From Natronosalvus sp042663485 (GTDB lineage: Archaea; Halobacteriota; Halobacteria; Halobacteriales; Natrialbaceae), in the NCBI GenBank assembly GCA_042663485.1, contig JBHTAF010000001.1: 64,000 bases of DNA. The stretch is one strand, 5' to 3'. The position numbers were made by a program, and so were the translations under genes. Below, piece by piece: positions 1-10,775 of this stretch. Under the pieces are notes generated by a model. That model was given only the letters and a program-made list of their open reading frames with translations, searched no databases and was not told where the DNA came from. Positions within the stretch are counted from its first letter, which is position 1. Each line of letters starts with the position of its first letter.

Positions 1-429
1 GTCCTCCGGGCCGCGACGCCGTTCGTCGAGGGATTGCTCAAGGCCTTCCCGCGCGCCCGCCAGGGCGTCATCAGCGCCAGTCGCGACGAGGAGGCCGGGC
101 GCGACGAGAACGGCACCTTCCCGATCACCATCGACTACGTCAAGCTCCCCGAGATCACCGAGGACGACACCGTGATCGTCGCGGATCCGATGCTCGCGAC
201 CGGCAGCACGATGAACGCCGTCCTCGAGCACGTGGTCGCGAACTCGACCGATCCGGAGCACCTGATCGTCCTCTCGGCGGTTTCGGCGCCCGAGGGCCTG
301 CTTCGCGTGAGCGAGGCCGTCCCCGAGGCCGACCTCCTGACGGTGGCCATCGACGACCACCTCGACGAGAACGGCTTCATCGTCCCCGGCCTGGGTGACG
401 CCGGCGACCGGGCGTTCCGGACGACCTGA
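1..429 (+). CDS. upp: Uracil phosphoribosyltransferase, 3' part (gene starts before the window)
   Basis: Only the last 142 codons are present; the frame is open at base 1. The enzyme joins uracil to PRPP to make UMP in cytosolic pyrimidine salvage. The type I phosphoribosyltransferase PRPP loop is visible as ADPMLATGST (about 181-210), and the uracil-binding loop near the C-terminus as PGLGDAGDR (about 382-411). The protein ends 18 codons after that loop's start, as in the family. The internal TTG at 34 is not a credible start because the family sequence continues upstream of it. The next gene lies on the opposite strand. Confidence 0.93.
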   Translation, partial: VLRAATPFVEGLLKAFPRARQGVISASRDEEAGRDENGTFPITIDYVKLPEITEDDTVIVADPMLATGSTMNAVLEHVVANSTDPEHLIVLSAVSAPEGLLRVSEAVPEADLLTVAIDDHLDENGFIVPGLGDAGDRAFRTT

Positions 430-538
430 GCGGTCGACGGGCCGTCTTTCTGTGGGCGTGTTTCCACGACAGGGTGTCGCTCGAGCGAGAGTCAGTGACC
501 GAACCGGCGACTCAGAGAGAGAACGAAAGAGCGACGCC

Positions 539-1138
539 TCACTCGAGCGTCTCGGCGAAAAAATCGCCAATCTCCGTCGCGACCGACTCGTGCTGGCCGA
601 CGAAGAAGTGATCCGCCGAGAACTCGAGCACGCGGTCGCCCCGCTCCGTCGCCGCCTCGACGACCGGTTCCCAGTCGACGGTCGTATCCCGGACGCCGTA
701 GCCGATCTGGACCGGAATATCGAGCGACGCGAGCGCCGGCACCACCTCGAGATCCTGGCCGAGGCTCGAGGGCGGCGCCAGTGCCGAGACCGCGTCGACG
801 GCGGGGTCGTCGGCGCTCGCGAGCAGGGCCAGGCCGGAGCCGAAACTGAAGCCGAAGACGCCGACGCGGTCGTATCGTGGGCTCGCCCAGCGGATCGCGT
901 TCCGGACGTCTTCTCGCTCGCCGTGGCCCTCGTTCCACTCCCCGTAGTCGATCCGCAGGCAGGCAATTCCCCGCTCGACGAGGGCGTCGCTGACGGCGAC
1001 CAGGCGCCGATCACTTCGATTTCCCCCGTGCTGGGGGTGAGGCGGACAGGCGACGACGATGGCAGTCGGCTCCGACGACGGTTCCTCGAGCGTGGCCCGG
1101 ACGTCTCGCGCTCCGGGGACGACGATCGGCTGTGACAC
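539..1138 (-). CDS. Alpha/beta hydrolase, dienelactone hydrolase-like
   Basis: A 199-residue single-domain alpha/beta hydrolase. The nucleophile elbow is GFSFGSG with Ser98; Asp151 (in GVRDTT) and His177 (in SADHFF) fit as the rest of the catalytic triad. An oxyanion-type CPPHPQHGG segment lies at residues 31-39. It lacks a signal peptide and is probably cytosolic. The size and the early PPHP segment resemble small hydrolases of the KANL3/Tex30 or dienelactone hydrolase type; the substrate is unknown. It is convergent with upp and divergent from the S9 peptidase downstream. Confidence 0.8.
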   Translation of the reverse strand: MSQPIVVPGARDVRATLEEPSSEPTAIVVACPPHPQHGGNRSDRRLVAVSDALVERGIACLRIDYGEWNEGHGEREDVRNAIRWASPRYDRVGVFGFSFGSGLALLASADDPAVDAVSALAPPSSLGQDLEVVPALASLDIPVQIGYGVRDTTVDWEPVVEAATERGDRVLEFSADHFFVGQHESVATEIGDFFAETLE

Positions 1139-1259
1139 GGCCGGCGGTTCGGGCTCGAGAGGCTTGAAGCCACCATATCGCCCGCTGGCGATGGTGCGGA
1201 AGGCGGAGAGACGTGACGCATTTCCAAGTATTGAAGAGCCCCCCGAGTCACGGTGACGT

Positions 1260-3125
1260 ATGGCACAATCTACCGACGCCGACGTTCTCGAGGAGCTGGC
1301 GAGTCTGCCGACGATGGCCCACCCGACGATGAGCCCGGACGGCGACGAAGTGGCGCTCTACTACGACGTGACGGGGCGAAACGAACTCCACGTCCTCGAC
1401 GTCGAGAGCGGCGACCTCGAGCAGTGGTCCGACGGCGAGGTACCCCGAAACGCCCGCTGGTACGTCACCTGGGGTGACGGCGACCGGGTGTTCTTCCACC
1501 TCGACGACGACGGCAACGAGCAGAACGACGTCTACGCGCTCACCCGCGACGGCGAGGTCGAGACCGTCCTCGAGATGGACGGCCAGGTCACGGTCCAGGA
1601 CGTGAGCGACGACGGCGAGACGCTGGTCGTTGGCTCCACACGAGACGGCCAGATGAACCTCTATCGCCACGACCGCTCGAGCGGTGAGACGACCAAGATC
1701 ACCGACTACGAGCGAGCGGCCGGTGGAGCGAAACTCTCGCCGGACGGCCAGCGGGTGGCGTTCTCGACGAACGAATCGGACGACCACAACAACAAGGACG
1801 TCTACGTGATGGACGTCGACGGCTCGAACCCCCGAAATATCGAACTGGGCGAGGACGGCGCGGAGTCGATGCCCAACGACTGGAGCCCCGAGGGCGAGCG
1901 CTTGCTCGTCAGCGACAACTCCGCTGACCTGGGGCGGATCGGCGTCTACGACCTCGAGTCGGAGTCGGTCGAGTGGTACGGCGAGGACGAGTACGAGGAA
2001 CACGGGACCGCCTTCCTCCCCGACGGCGAGCGCGTGCTCGCGATGCGGAGCCGCGACGCCGTCGCCGTCCCCGTCGTCTACGACCTCGAGACCGGCGAGG
2101 GCCGCGAGTTCGACGTCCCCGAGGGCGTCGCCTCCCTGGGCGGCTACGGTCCCGGCAGCGTCGTCATCGACGACGATCGGGTGCTCGTCCAGCACACGAC
2201 GCCCACCCGGCGCCCCGAACTGCTGGTCTACGACCTGTCCGATGACAGCTACGAGACGCTGCTCGAGGCCGAATACGGGCCGTTCGATCCCGAGGACTTC
2301 GCGGACGCAGAGTACCTCCGCGTGGACTCCGACGGGATTCCGGAGACGCCCCAGCGCGCCGTCGAGCACGAGCCCTACGACGAACTCGAGATCGGCGCGC
2401 TCTTCTACGATTCGGGCGAGCGACCGTCGCCGCTGATCGTCAACCCCCACGGTGGCCCCCGCGCTCGAGACACGAAGTCGTTCGACCTCTACACCCAGGT
2501 ACTGGTCTCCCAGGGCTTCTCGGTGCTCCAGATCAACTACCGTGGGTCCACGGGACGGGGCCGGACGTTCGTCCGCGAACTCTACGACGACTGGGCGGGC
2601 GCCGAACAGGGTGACGTCGCTACCGCGGCCGAGCACGTCCTCGAGACCTACGACTTCCTCGATTCGGACCGCGTCGTCGTCTTCGGCGGCTCCTACGGCG
2701 GCTACTCCGCCTACTGGCAGATGGTCCAGTATCCGGACCTGTACACCGCGGGCGTCGCCTGGATCGGCCTCACCGACCTCACGGACATGTTCGAGAACAC
2801 GATGCCCCACTTCCGGACGGAGTTGATGGAGACCTACCTCGGGACGCCCGAGGAGAACCCCGACCTCTACCGGGAGCGCAGCCCCGTCACCCACGTCGAG
2901 AACGTCGACGCGCCAATTTTCCTCGTTCACGGCGTCAACGACCGCCGCGTCCCCGTTTCGCAGGCCAGGATCTTCCGGGACGCCCTGCTCGAGGCCGGCT
3001 ACGAGGAGGGCGAGGACTTCGAATACGAGGAACTCGGCGAAGAGGGCCACGCGTCGTCGGATCAGGCACAGAAGCTGCGGATGTTCGAACTGCTGGCTGA
3101 CTTCCTCGAGCGGCGGGTGGAGTGA
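1260..3125 (+). CDS. S9 family peptidase (prolyl oligopeptidase / acylaminoacyl-peptidase type)
   Basis: A 621-residue serine peptidase. Residues about 1-370 carry WD40/TolB-like beta-propeller repeats (segments such as SPDGQRVAF and SPEGERLLV). The C-terminal alpha/beta hydrolase domain contains GGSYGGY with nucleophile Ser478, then Asp561 (GVNDRRVP) and His597 (EEGHASS). This order is that of prolyl oligopeptidase and acylaminoacyl-peptidase enzymes, which trim short or N-acylated peptides. There is no signal peptide, so it is probably cytosolic. A weak TATA-like AAGTATT lies about 28 bases before the ATG. It is monocistronic by orientation. The exact specificity cannot be told from sequence. 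Confidence 0.9.
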   Translation: MAQSTDADVLEELASLPTMAHPTMSPDGDEVALYYDVTGRNELHVLDVESGDLEQWSDGEVPRNARWYVTWGDGDRVFFHLDDDGNEQNDVYALTRDGEVETVLEMDGQVTVQDVSDDGETLVVGSTRDGQMNLYRHDRSSGETTKITDYERAAGGAKLSPDGQRVAFSTNESDDHNNKDVYVMDVDGSNPRNIELGEDGAESMPNDWSPEGERLLVSDNSADLGRIGVYDLESESVEWYGEDEYEEHGTAFLPDGERVLAMRSRDAVAVPVVYDLETGEGREFDVPEGVASLGGYGPGSVVIDDDRVLVQHTTPTRRPELLVYDLSDDSYETLLEAEYGPFDPEDFADAEYLRVDSDGIPETPQRAVEHEPYDELEIGALFYDSGERPSPLIVNPHGGPRARDTKSFDLYTQVLVSQGFSVLQINYRGSTGRGRTFVRELYDDWAGAEQGDVATAAEHVLETYDFLDSDRVVVFGGSYGGYSAYWQMVQYPDLYTAGVAWIGLTDLTDMFENTMPHFRTELMETYLGTPEENPDLYRERSPVTHVENVDAPIFLVHGVNDRRVPVSQARIFRDALLEAGYEEGEDFEYEELGEEGHASSDQAQKLRMFELLADFLERRVE

Positions 3126-3176
3126 AGCCGGCTCGATATGGGCCAGCCAAAGAATCGGCGTCAAACCCCCTCTGGG

Positions 3177-3803
3177 TTACTCTTCAGGCGCTCGAGCGAT
3201 CGTCGTGATCGCCACCTCGGGTTCGTAGCTGGGTCCCTGGAACAGGTGCTTGACTTCCTCGAAGCCCGCCTCCTTGAACATGCGGTCGGCCTCGTACTCG
3301 TCGTAGAAGAGCATCATCGCGTCGGCCAGCACCTGGGCGATCCGGTTGTCCGGGTAGTTTGGCCCGACGACGAGCACCTGGCCCCCCGGTTTCAGCACGC
3401 GGTTGAACTCCCGCAAGGCGAGGACGGGTTCGGGCCAGTACTCGATCGATCCCGACGACCAGATGATATCGAACGTGTCGGTCTTAAACGGGAGTCGCTC
3501 CGCGTCGCCCCGGTGGAAGTGGACCGGGCCGCCCGTCTTGCCGAACTTGGCGTAGGCCTTCTCGAGCTGGTGTTCGCTCTGGTCGAGCGCGTAGACGGTG
3601 TCGACGTGCTCGAGCAGACCCTCGGTCGCGAAGCCGGTGCCACAGCCCACGTCGAGCACCATTTCAGCGTCCTCGAAGTCGAGCAGCGAGAGCGCCTCGG
3701 TTCGCATCTCCTCGTTCCAGATGAAGGGGTTGATCCGGTCGTAAATCGTCGAGAGGTACTTGTAGAACAGCCGCGCCCGCGCCTTGTTCTCGAGGATTCC
3801 CAT
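3177..3803 (-). CDS. SAM-dependent methyltransferase resembling VTE3 / quinone methyltransferases
   Basis: A 208-residue class I methyltransferase. Motif I is VLDVGCGTGF (residues 49-58), the ribose-binding acidic residue is Asp74 in ALDQSEHQL, and the post-II region reads GSIEYWPEP. From memory of the families, NPFIWNEEMR, LDQSEHQLEKA, SGSIEYWPEP and the C-terminal MMLF/EAGF segments match plant and archaeal 2-methyl-6-phytylbenzoquinol methyltransferases (VTE3 type), so methylation of a quinone ring (menaquinone in haloarchaea) is the best guess. It is transcribed away from the ATP synthase operon, with about 220 bases between them. The exact quinone position is inference. Confidence 0.78.
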   Translation of the reverse strand: MGILENKARARLFYKYLSTIYDRINPFIWNEEMRTEALSLLDFEDAEMVLDVGCGTGFATEGLLEHVDTVYALDQSEHQLEKAYAKFGKTGGPVHFHRGDAERLPFKTDTFDIIWSSGSIEYWPEPVLALREFNRVLKPGGQVLVVGPNYPDNRIAQVLADAMMLFYDEYEADRMFKEAGFEEVKHLFQGPSYEPEVAITTIARAPEE

Positions 3804-3983
3804 TTGGTGCCGATTGACCGGCTGTCGTGATAGGTCTGTCCATCCAGCGCGACTCGAGCGCCCCCGTCCGTCGATTCGGCGCCTGGTGACGCCGCAGTGG
3901 CGACTCGAGAGAGGCCCTCGTTCGGCGTTCCCTTCGGGGACCGGAGCGAAACGCGAGGCCGCACGCCAGCCACTTTCGCAACT

Positions 3984-3993
3984 ACCTTATACG
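3984..3993 (+). promoter_or_regulatory. TATA-like box for the ATP synthase operon
   Basis: The sequence ACCTTATACG sits about 30 bases before the ATG of the first ATP synthase gene, in an otherwise G+C-rich stretch. The spacing suits transcription starting a few bases before the start codon. Confidence 0.5.
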
Positions 3994-4022
3994 CGCTCAA
4001 GCAAACGTCGGGTGCTTAGAGT

Positions 4023-4355
4023 ATGCCGAGGCCACAGGTTCTACAAGAGATCAAGTCGGCCGAAGAGGAGGCCGACGAAATCGTCGCATTGGCGGAGAAC
4101 GACCGCGACGAGCGCATCGCCGAGGCCCGGAAACGCGCCGAGGAGATTCGCTCGGAAGCAGAAGCGGAGGCTCGAGACCTCAAGGAGCGCCGACTCGAGG
4201 ACGCTCGTGAGGAAATCGACGCCGAGTGTGAACGCGTGCTCCGGGAGGGGACCGAAGACCGCGAGGCGCTCGAGAAACGCGCCATGACACGGGTCGACGA
4301 GGTGGCATCCCACGTCGTCGACCTGTTCCAGGAGGACGTCAATGCTCAGACCTGA
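4023..4355 (+). CDS. atpH: A-type ATP synthase subunit H (coiled-coil peripheral stalk)
   Basis: A 110-residue, almost wholly helical and highly charged protein with heptad-like Glu/Arg/Ala patterning, typical of AhaH. It pairs with subunit E in the peripheral stalks that link the membrane stator (subunit I) to the catalytic head. It is first in the H-I-K-E-C-F-A-B cluster, and its end overlaps the start of atpI by 14 bases. Identification rests on composition, length and position, since coiled coils are poorly conserved in sequence. Confidence 0.85.
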   Translation: MPRPQVLQEIKSAEEEADEIVALAENDRDERIAEARKRAEEIRSEAEAEARDLKERRLEDAREEIDAECERVLREGTEDREALEKRAMTRVDEVASHVVDLFQEDVNAQT

Positions 4356-6621
4356 ACGGATGAGCAAGGTCTCGGTGACCGGCTCGAAGGGCGTCATGCC
4401 CACGGTCATCGAGGCAGTTTACGACCTGAACCTGGTGCACCTCTCGGACTACGACGGCTCCTGGGCGGGCTTCGACAACGGCAACCCCATCGTGGGCGCC
4501 GACGAAGCCTCCGAGAAGCTCGTCACGGTTCGAGCCCTCGAGAGTACGCTCGACCTCGAGGACGAGGACGTGGACGTCGCCACCGGCCGGCTCGGCGACG
4601 ACTGGGAGCCCCGCCTCGAGTCCATCCGGACGCGGGTCAACGACCTCGACGACCGACGCACCGAGGTTCGCGACCAGCTGCGCCGCGTCAGGGAGCGACT
4701 CGACCGGATCGAACCCTTCGCGGACCTCGGGATCGACCTCGACTTGCTGTCGGGGTACGATTCCGTCGAGGTCGTCGTCGGCGACGGCTCGCTGACGGAG
4801 GTCGAGACGGTCCTCGACGCGTCCGACGACGTTCGCGCCTACGAGACGTTCACCGGCACCGGCGACGGAGTCGTCGCCATCGTCGCAGCACCCGCCGCCG
4901 GAGCCGACGAAGGGTTCGTCGACGACGCCCTCGTCGGCGTCGACTTCAGCCGCTACCAGGTGCCCGAGACGGAGAAGGACCCCGAGTCCTACGTCTCTGA
5001 TCTCGAGCGCGAAGAACGCGACCTCGAGGGCAAACTCGAGGAGATCGACGCCGACCTCGAGACGATCAAGACCGAGGAGGGCGCGTTCCTGTTGCTCGCC
5101 GAGGAGAAACTCACGATCGAGGTCCAGCGCGCCGAGGCGCCGCTGCAGTTCGCGACGAGCGACCGAGCGTTCATCGCCGAGGGCTGGATCCCGACGACCG
5201 AGTACGACCGCCTCGTCGCCGCGCTGAACGACGCCGTCGGCGATAGCGTCGAGATCGAAGAACTCGAACGCGCCGACTACGACCGTCACGGCGCTCACAC
5301 GCACACCGAAGACGTCCAGAAAGGGACGCCCGCCGCACAGGACGAGGACGGGCCGACCGCCAGTGAGGACGAAGAAGAGCGGGCCGAGCAGAAAGCCGTT
5401 ACCGACGGCGGCTCGGCCGTCACGATGGACGACGAACCGCCGGTCATCCAGGACAACCCCTCGGCCGCGAAGCCGTTCGAGGCCCTGGTCAACGCGGTCA
5501 ACAAACCCAAATACAGTGAACTCGACCCGACGATCTTCCTGTTCCTGACGTTCCCGGTCTTCTTCGGCTTCATGATCGGCGACGTCGGCTACGGGATCCT
5601 GTACGTCGCCATCGGCTACTACATGGCGACTAACTTCGAGAGCGACGGCATCTCGAGTCTGGGCGGCGTGGCCATCTGGGCCGGCGCGTTCACGATCATC
5701 TTCGGGTTCATCTACGGCGAAATTTTCGGCTTGCACGCTCTCGGCGACATCGTCTGGGGCGACCTGTTCGACGTCGAGCTGTTGCCGTTGAACAAGGGCC
5801 TCGAGCCCGGTGCCGCCGAGTTCGCCATCGGCTGGATGGTCGTGAGCGTGCTCGCCGGCATCGTGCACCTGAACATCGGCTACCTGATCGACTTCTACGA
5901 GAACCTCAGCCACGGCGTCAAGGACGCGCTCTTCCACAGCGGGTCGTGGATCCTGATGCTCAACGGGATCTGGATCTGGATCTTCTCGGCTCACGCCGCG
6001 GGCGAGAAGCCGGAGTTCCTCTACACGACGTTCGCCAGCGATGGACCCTTCCCGATCGGGTTCACCGGGTTCCCCGAGTGGGGCCTGTTCACGTTCCCGG
6101 AAGCGATACCGGGCATCGGCGGTTCCCTGCTGACGGTGCCGCTGCTCGTGTTCTTCGTCGGACTGGTCATGCTCGCGATCGGTGACACCGTCGAGGTCGT
6201 CGAAGCGCTCGACGTCGTCGTGAACGTCTTCTCGTACACCCGGATGGGCGCGGTGTTGCTCGCGAAGGCCGGCATGGCTTTCGTGGTCAACCTGCTGTTC
6301 TTCGGCGCCTACGAGGATCCCGATGGAGCGTTCCACTTCCTCGGCTCGGCCGGACACGACCCCAGCTACGTCGCCGAACACTACGGCAGTGGGGCCACAG
6401 TCATCTTCGACGGCCTCATGCACATGGGTGGCATCGCCGGACTCATCGGCGGCTTCGTCATTCTAGTCGTCGGACACATCGTCGTGTTAATCCTTGGCGT
6501 GACAAGCGCCGGCTTACAGGGCGTTCGACTGGAGTACGTCGAATTCTTTAACAAGTTTTATGAAGGCGGTGGAGCCAACTACGAACCGTTCGGACACGAT
6601 CGAACCTACAGCCAGGAGTAA
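4342..6621 (+). CDS. atpI: A-type ATP synthase subunit I (stator a-subunit)
   Basis: A 759-residue membrane stator subunit. The first ~390 residues are a cytoplasmic coiled-coil/alpha-beta part that binds peripheral stalks, ending in a very acidic segment. About eight transmembrane helices follow, including GDVGYGILYVAIGYY. The ion-path arginine expected in the family is Arg634 in FSYTRMGAVLLAK, in the helix facing the c-ring. The ATG at 4342 begins MLRPERMSKV and overlaps atpH; an internal ATG at 4360 is possible. The gene is 6 bases from atpK and clearly in the same transcript. Confidence 0.95.
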   Translation: MLRPERMSKVSVTGSKGVMPTVIEAVYDLNLVHLSDYDGSWAGFDNGNPIVGADEASEKLVTVRALESTLDLEDEDVDVATGRLGDDWEPRLESIRTRVNDLDDRRTEVRDQLRRVRERLDRIEPFADLGIDLDLLSGYDSVEVVVGDGSLTEVETVLDASDDVRAYETFTGTGDGVVAIVAAPAAGADEGFVDDALVGVDFSRYQVPETEKDPESYVSDLEREERDLEGKLEEIDADLETIKTEEGAFLLLAEEKLTIEVQRAEAPLQFATSDRAFIAEGWIPTTEYDRLVAALNDAVGDSVEIEELERADYDRHGAHTHTEDVQKGTPAAQDEDGPTASEDEEERAEQKAVTDGGSAVTMDDEPPVIQDNPSAAKPFEALVNAVNKPKYSELDPTIFLFLTFPVFFGFMIGDVGYGILYVAIGYYMATNFESDGISSLGGVAIWAGAFTIIFGFIYGEIFGLHALGDIVWGDLFDVELLPLNKGLEPGAAEFAIGWMVVSVLAGIVHLNIGYLIDFYENLSHGVKDALFHSGSWILMLNGIWIWIFSAHAAGEKPEFLYTTFASDGPFPIGFTGFPEWGLFTFPEAIPGIGGSLLTVPLLVFFVGLVMLAIGDTVEVVEALDVVVNVFSYTRMGAVLLAKAGMAFVVNLLFFGAYEDPDGAFHFLGSAGHDPSYVAEHYGSGATVIFDGLMHMGGIAGLIGGFVILVVGHIVVLILGVTSAGLQGVRLEYVEFFNKFYEGGGANYEPFGHDRTYSQE

Positions 6622-6627
6622 TCAAAA

Positions 6628-6867
6628 ATGATGGAATCCCTCGAAGCCTCGAACGTTGCACTGCAGACCCTGAACGACCCCGGCGCGGCCGCCGCGATCG
6701 CGGTCGGTCTCGCGGCACTCGCCTCCGGATACGCCGAGCGAGGTATCGGTGCGGCTGCCGTCGGCGCGATGGCCGAGGACGACGACATGTTCGTGCCAGG
6801 CCTGATCATGACCGTCCTCCCAGAGACGCTCGTGATCCTGGCACTGGTCGTCGTCTTCATCGCCTAA
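6628..6867 (+). CDS. atpK: A-type ATP synthase proteolipid subunit K (c-ring)
   Basis: A 79-residue two-helix hairpin. Helix 1 is Ala/Gly-rich (about residues 20-47), followed by a polar loop with AEDDDM, then helix 2 (about 56-78) holding the ion-binding carboxylate Glu66 in VLPETLVI. Copies form the rotor ring that carries protons or sodium past subunit I. Tandem ATGs occur at 6628 and 6631, so the start is uncertain by one codon. The short single-hairpin form is the usual haloarchaeal size. Confidence 0.93.
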   Translation: MMESLEASNVALQTLNDPGAAAAIAVGLAALASGYAERGIGAAAVGAMAEDDDMFVPGLIMTVLPETLVILALVVVFIA

Positions 6868-6890
6868 GCACCCCCGTTCGCTTTTCCACA

Positions 6891-7472
6891 ATGAGTTTGG
6901 ATACAGTCGTAGAAGACATTCGAGAAGAGGCCCACGCGCGTGCGGAGGACATCCGCGCGGAAGGCGAGGCTCGCGCCGAGGAGATCGAGTCGGCGGCCGA
7001 GGACGACGCCGAGGAAACCCTCGAGCGTGCCGAGACCGAGGTCGAACGCGAGATCGAGCAGCTGCGCGAACAGCGACTCTCCAGTGCGAAACTGGAGGCG
7101 AAACAGGAGCGCCTGGAGGCCCGACGCAACGTCCTCGGCGAGGTTCGCGAGCAGGTCGAAACCGAACTGGCCGACCTCGAGGGCGAGACCCGCGAGGACC
7201 TGACGCGGACGCTCATCGACGCGGCCGGCGAGGAGTTCGACGAGGGCGACGACGTTCGCGTCTACGGTCGCGCCGAGGACCAAGCACAGATCGAGTCGAT
7301 CCTCGCGGACTACGACGGCTACGCGTACGCCGGCGAGCGCGACTGCCTCGGCGGCGTCGTCGTCGAGAGCGACCAGTCCCGCGTCCGGGTGAACAACACC
7401 TTCGACTCGGTGCTCGAGGACGTCTGGGAAGAGAACCTCCGGGAGATCAGTAACCGACTCTTCGAGCAATGA
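6891..7472 (+). CDS. atpE: A-type ATP synthase subunit E
   Basis: A 193-residue peripheral-stalk subunit: a long N-terminal Glu/Arg/Ala helix (about residues 1-105) and a globular C-terminal domain containing CLGGVVVESDQSRVRVNN, the family's recognisable GG(V/I)V segment, which docks on the catalytic head. It partners with subunit H. It starts 23 bases after atpK. A 118-base gap to atpC breaks the otherwise tight packing of this operon. Confidence 0.93.
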   Translation: MSLDTVVEDIREEAHARAEDIRAEGEARAEEIESAAEDDAEETLERAETEVEREIEQLREQRLSSAKLEAKQERLEARRNVLGEVREQVETELADLEGETREDLTRTLIDAAGEEFDEGDDVRVYGRAEDQAQIESILADYDGYAYAGERDCLGGVVVESDQSRVRVNNTFDSVLEDVWEENLREISNRLFEQ

Positions 7473-7528
7473 GCACGGTCGTTCCCACTCGCACGGCTCG
7501 CATCCCACTCTCTGCTCACACTCACCTA

Positions 7529-7546
7529 CGTCGGACTCGTCCGACG
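7529..7546. repeat. Perfect hairpin in the atpE-atpC gap
   Basis: CGTCGGA-CTCG-TCCGACG is a perfect 7-bp stem with a 4-base loop, inside the 118-base gap between atpE and atpC. The flanks are pyrimidine-rich on the plus strand. No T-run follows, so it is not a classical terminator; an RNA processing or stoichiometry-setting hairpin is possible. Confidence 0.55.
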
Positions 7547-7590
7547 AGGATCGCCTCACGACACTCGGCTCACCACACGAGGTGGTTCGC

Positions 7591-8667
7591 GTGAGTACGG
7601 GCGCCTCGAATCCGGAATACGTGAACGCTCGCGTGCGGTCGCGTCGAGCCTCGCTGTTCGCGGACGAAGACTATCGGAAACTGGTCCGGATGGGGCCGAG
7701 CGAGATCGCACGGTTCATGGAGGAGACGGAGTACGAACGCGAGATCAACGCCCTCGGTACCCGCTTTTCCGGCGTCGACCTGATCGAGTACGCGCTGAAC
7801 CAGAATCTCGCCAGGCACTTCCACGACCTGCTCGACTGGGCCGACGGTCGTCTCTACGACCTCATCGCCCGGTACCTCCGGAAGTTCGACGTCTGGAACC
7901 TGAAGACGATCCTCCGGGGCATCTACACCGACTCCAACGCCGAGGAGGTTCGGACGGACCTGATCCGTGCCGGCGAACTCGACGAGCGAACCATCGACCG
8001 CCTGCTCGAGGTCGACACCATCGAGGACGCGATCGAGGTGCTCGACCGGACGATCTACCACGACCCCCTCGAGGTCGCCTACGAGGAGTACGAGGAGAGC
8101 CACGCGCTGGTCCCCCTCGAGAACGCGCTCGATCGGGCGTTCTACGAACGGCTGCTGGCCGACATCCGCGGCCTCGACACGCCCGGGTCGGCCGGTCCAC
8201 AGGAGGGACCGCGAGCGCTCTACATCGAGTTCCTCCAGGCCGAGATCGACTTCCGGAACGCACGGAACGCTCTGCGACTCGCTCGCAGCGGCGCCGACCT
8301 CGACCCCGCGGCGTACTACATCGACGGCGGCGTGCTCTTCACCGAGAGCGAACTCCGCCAGCTGGTCAACCGCTACGACGATCTGGTCGATCACATCGCC
8401 GCCAACCGCCGCTACGGTGACCGGCTCTCGGGCGCGCTCGACCGACTGCGCGACGCCGACAGCCTGATCCAGTTCGAACACGCCGTCGACGCCGCGTTGC
8501 TCGAGTACGCGGACACGCTCTCGAGCATCTACCCGGTGTCGGTGTCGGCCGTGCTCTCGTACATTCTCGCGAAAGAACGCGAGATCGAGAACATCCGCGC
8601 CATCGCTCGCGGTCGAGAGGTCGGCCTCTCGGAGAACGAAATCGAAGAGGAGCTGGTGATCCTATGA
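7591..8667 (+). CDS. atpC: A-type ATP synthase subunit C
   Basis: A 358-residue, mostly helical subunit forming the funnel that joins the central stalk to the c-ring (V-ATPase d homologue). The start recalls the family as SNPEYVNARVRSR. I chose GTG 7591 over the in-frame GTG at 7582, because GAGGTGG lies at ribosome-binding distance before 7591 and the family begins close to the YVNARVR segment. The stop overlaps the atpF start by four bases (ATGA), showing translational coupling. Confidence 0.93.
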   Translation: MSTGASNPEYVNARVRSRRASLFADEDYRKLVRMGPSEIARFMEETEYEREINALGTRFSGVDLIEYALNQNLARHFHDLLDWADGRLYDLIARYLRKFDVWNLKTILRGIYTDSNAEEVRTDLIRAGELDERTIDRLLEVDTIEDAIEVLDRTIYHDPLEVAYEEYEESHALVPLENALDRAFYERLLADIRGLDTPGSAGPQEGPRALYIEFLQAEIDFRNARNALRLARSGADLDPAAYYIDGGVLFTESELRQLVNRYDDLVDHIAANRRYGDRLSGALDRLRDADSLIQFEHAVDAALLEYADTLSSIYPVSVSAVLSYILAKEREIENIRAIARGREVGLSENEIEEELVIL

Positions 8668-9008
8668 GCCAGGAGATCGCAGTCGTCGGCAGTCCGGAGT
8701 TCACCACGGGCTTTCGGCTCGCCGGCGTCAGACGGTTCGAGAACGTCCCTGACGACGAAAAGGCCGACACCCTCGACGACGCCGCTACGGCCGTCCTCCA
8801 GGACGGTGACGTCGGCATCGTCATCATGCACGAGGACGACCTCGAGTATCTCTCGCGAAACGTCCGCTCTGACGTCGAAACGAGCGTCGAGCCGGTCGTC
8901 ATCACCATCGGCGGCGGTGCCGGCGGTGGCGGTGGCCTTCGCGAGCAGATCAAACGCGCCATCGGAATCGACCTGATGGACGAGGACGAAGACCAAGACA
9001 GTCAGTAA
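8664..9008 (+). CDS. atpF: A-type ATP synthase subunit F
   Basis: A 114-residue central-stalk subunit with a Rossmann-like fold: EIAVVGSPEFTTGFRLAGV at the start is the family signature and GDVGIVIM the second strand. A Gly-rich linker (GGGAGGGGGL) precedes a C-terminal helix that reaches into the A3B3 head. It overlaps atpC and is followed three bases later by atpA. Confidence 0.94.
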   Translation: MSQEIAVVGSPEFTTGFRLAGVRRFENVPDDEKADTLDDAATAVLQDGDVGIVIMHEDDLEYLSRNVRSDVETSVEPVVITIGGGAGGGGGLREQIKRAIGIDLMDEDEDQDSQ

Positions 9009-9011
9009 GCT

Positions 9012-10769
<1,758 letters not shown>

Positions 10770-10775
10770 CCAATC

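Noticed and set aside
1248..3164. A 638-codon open frame antisense to the S9 peptidase
   Set aside because: GC-rich third-position bias keeps the opposite strand open. Its composition is Val/Leu/Asp/Arg monotony with no motif, while the plus strand has a full catalytic triad. The same applies to long antisense frames over atpI, atpB, ileS and rfcS.
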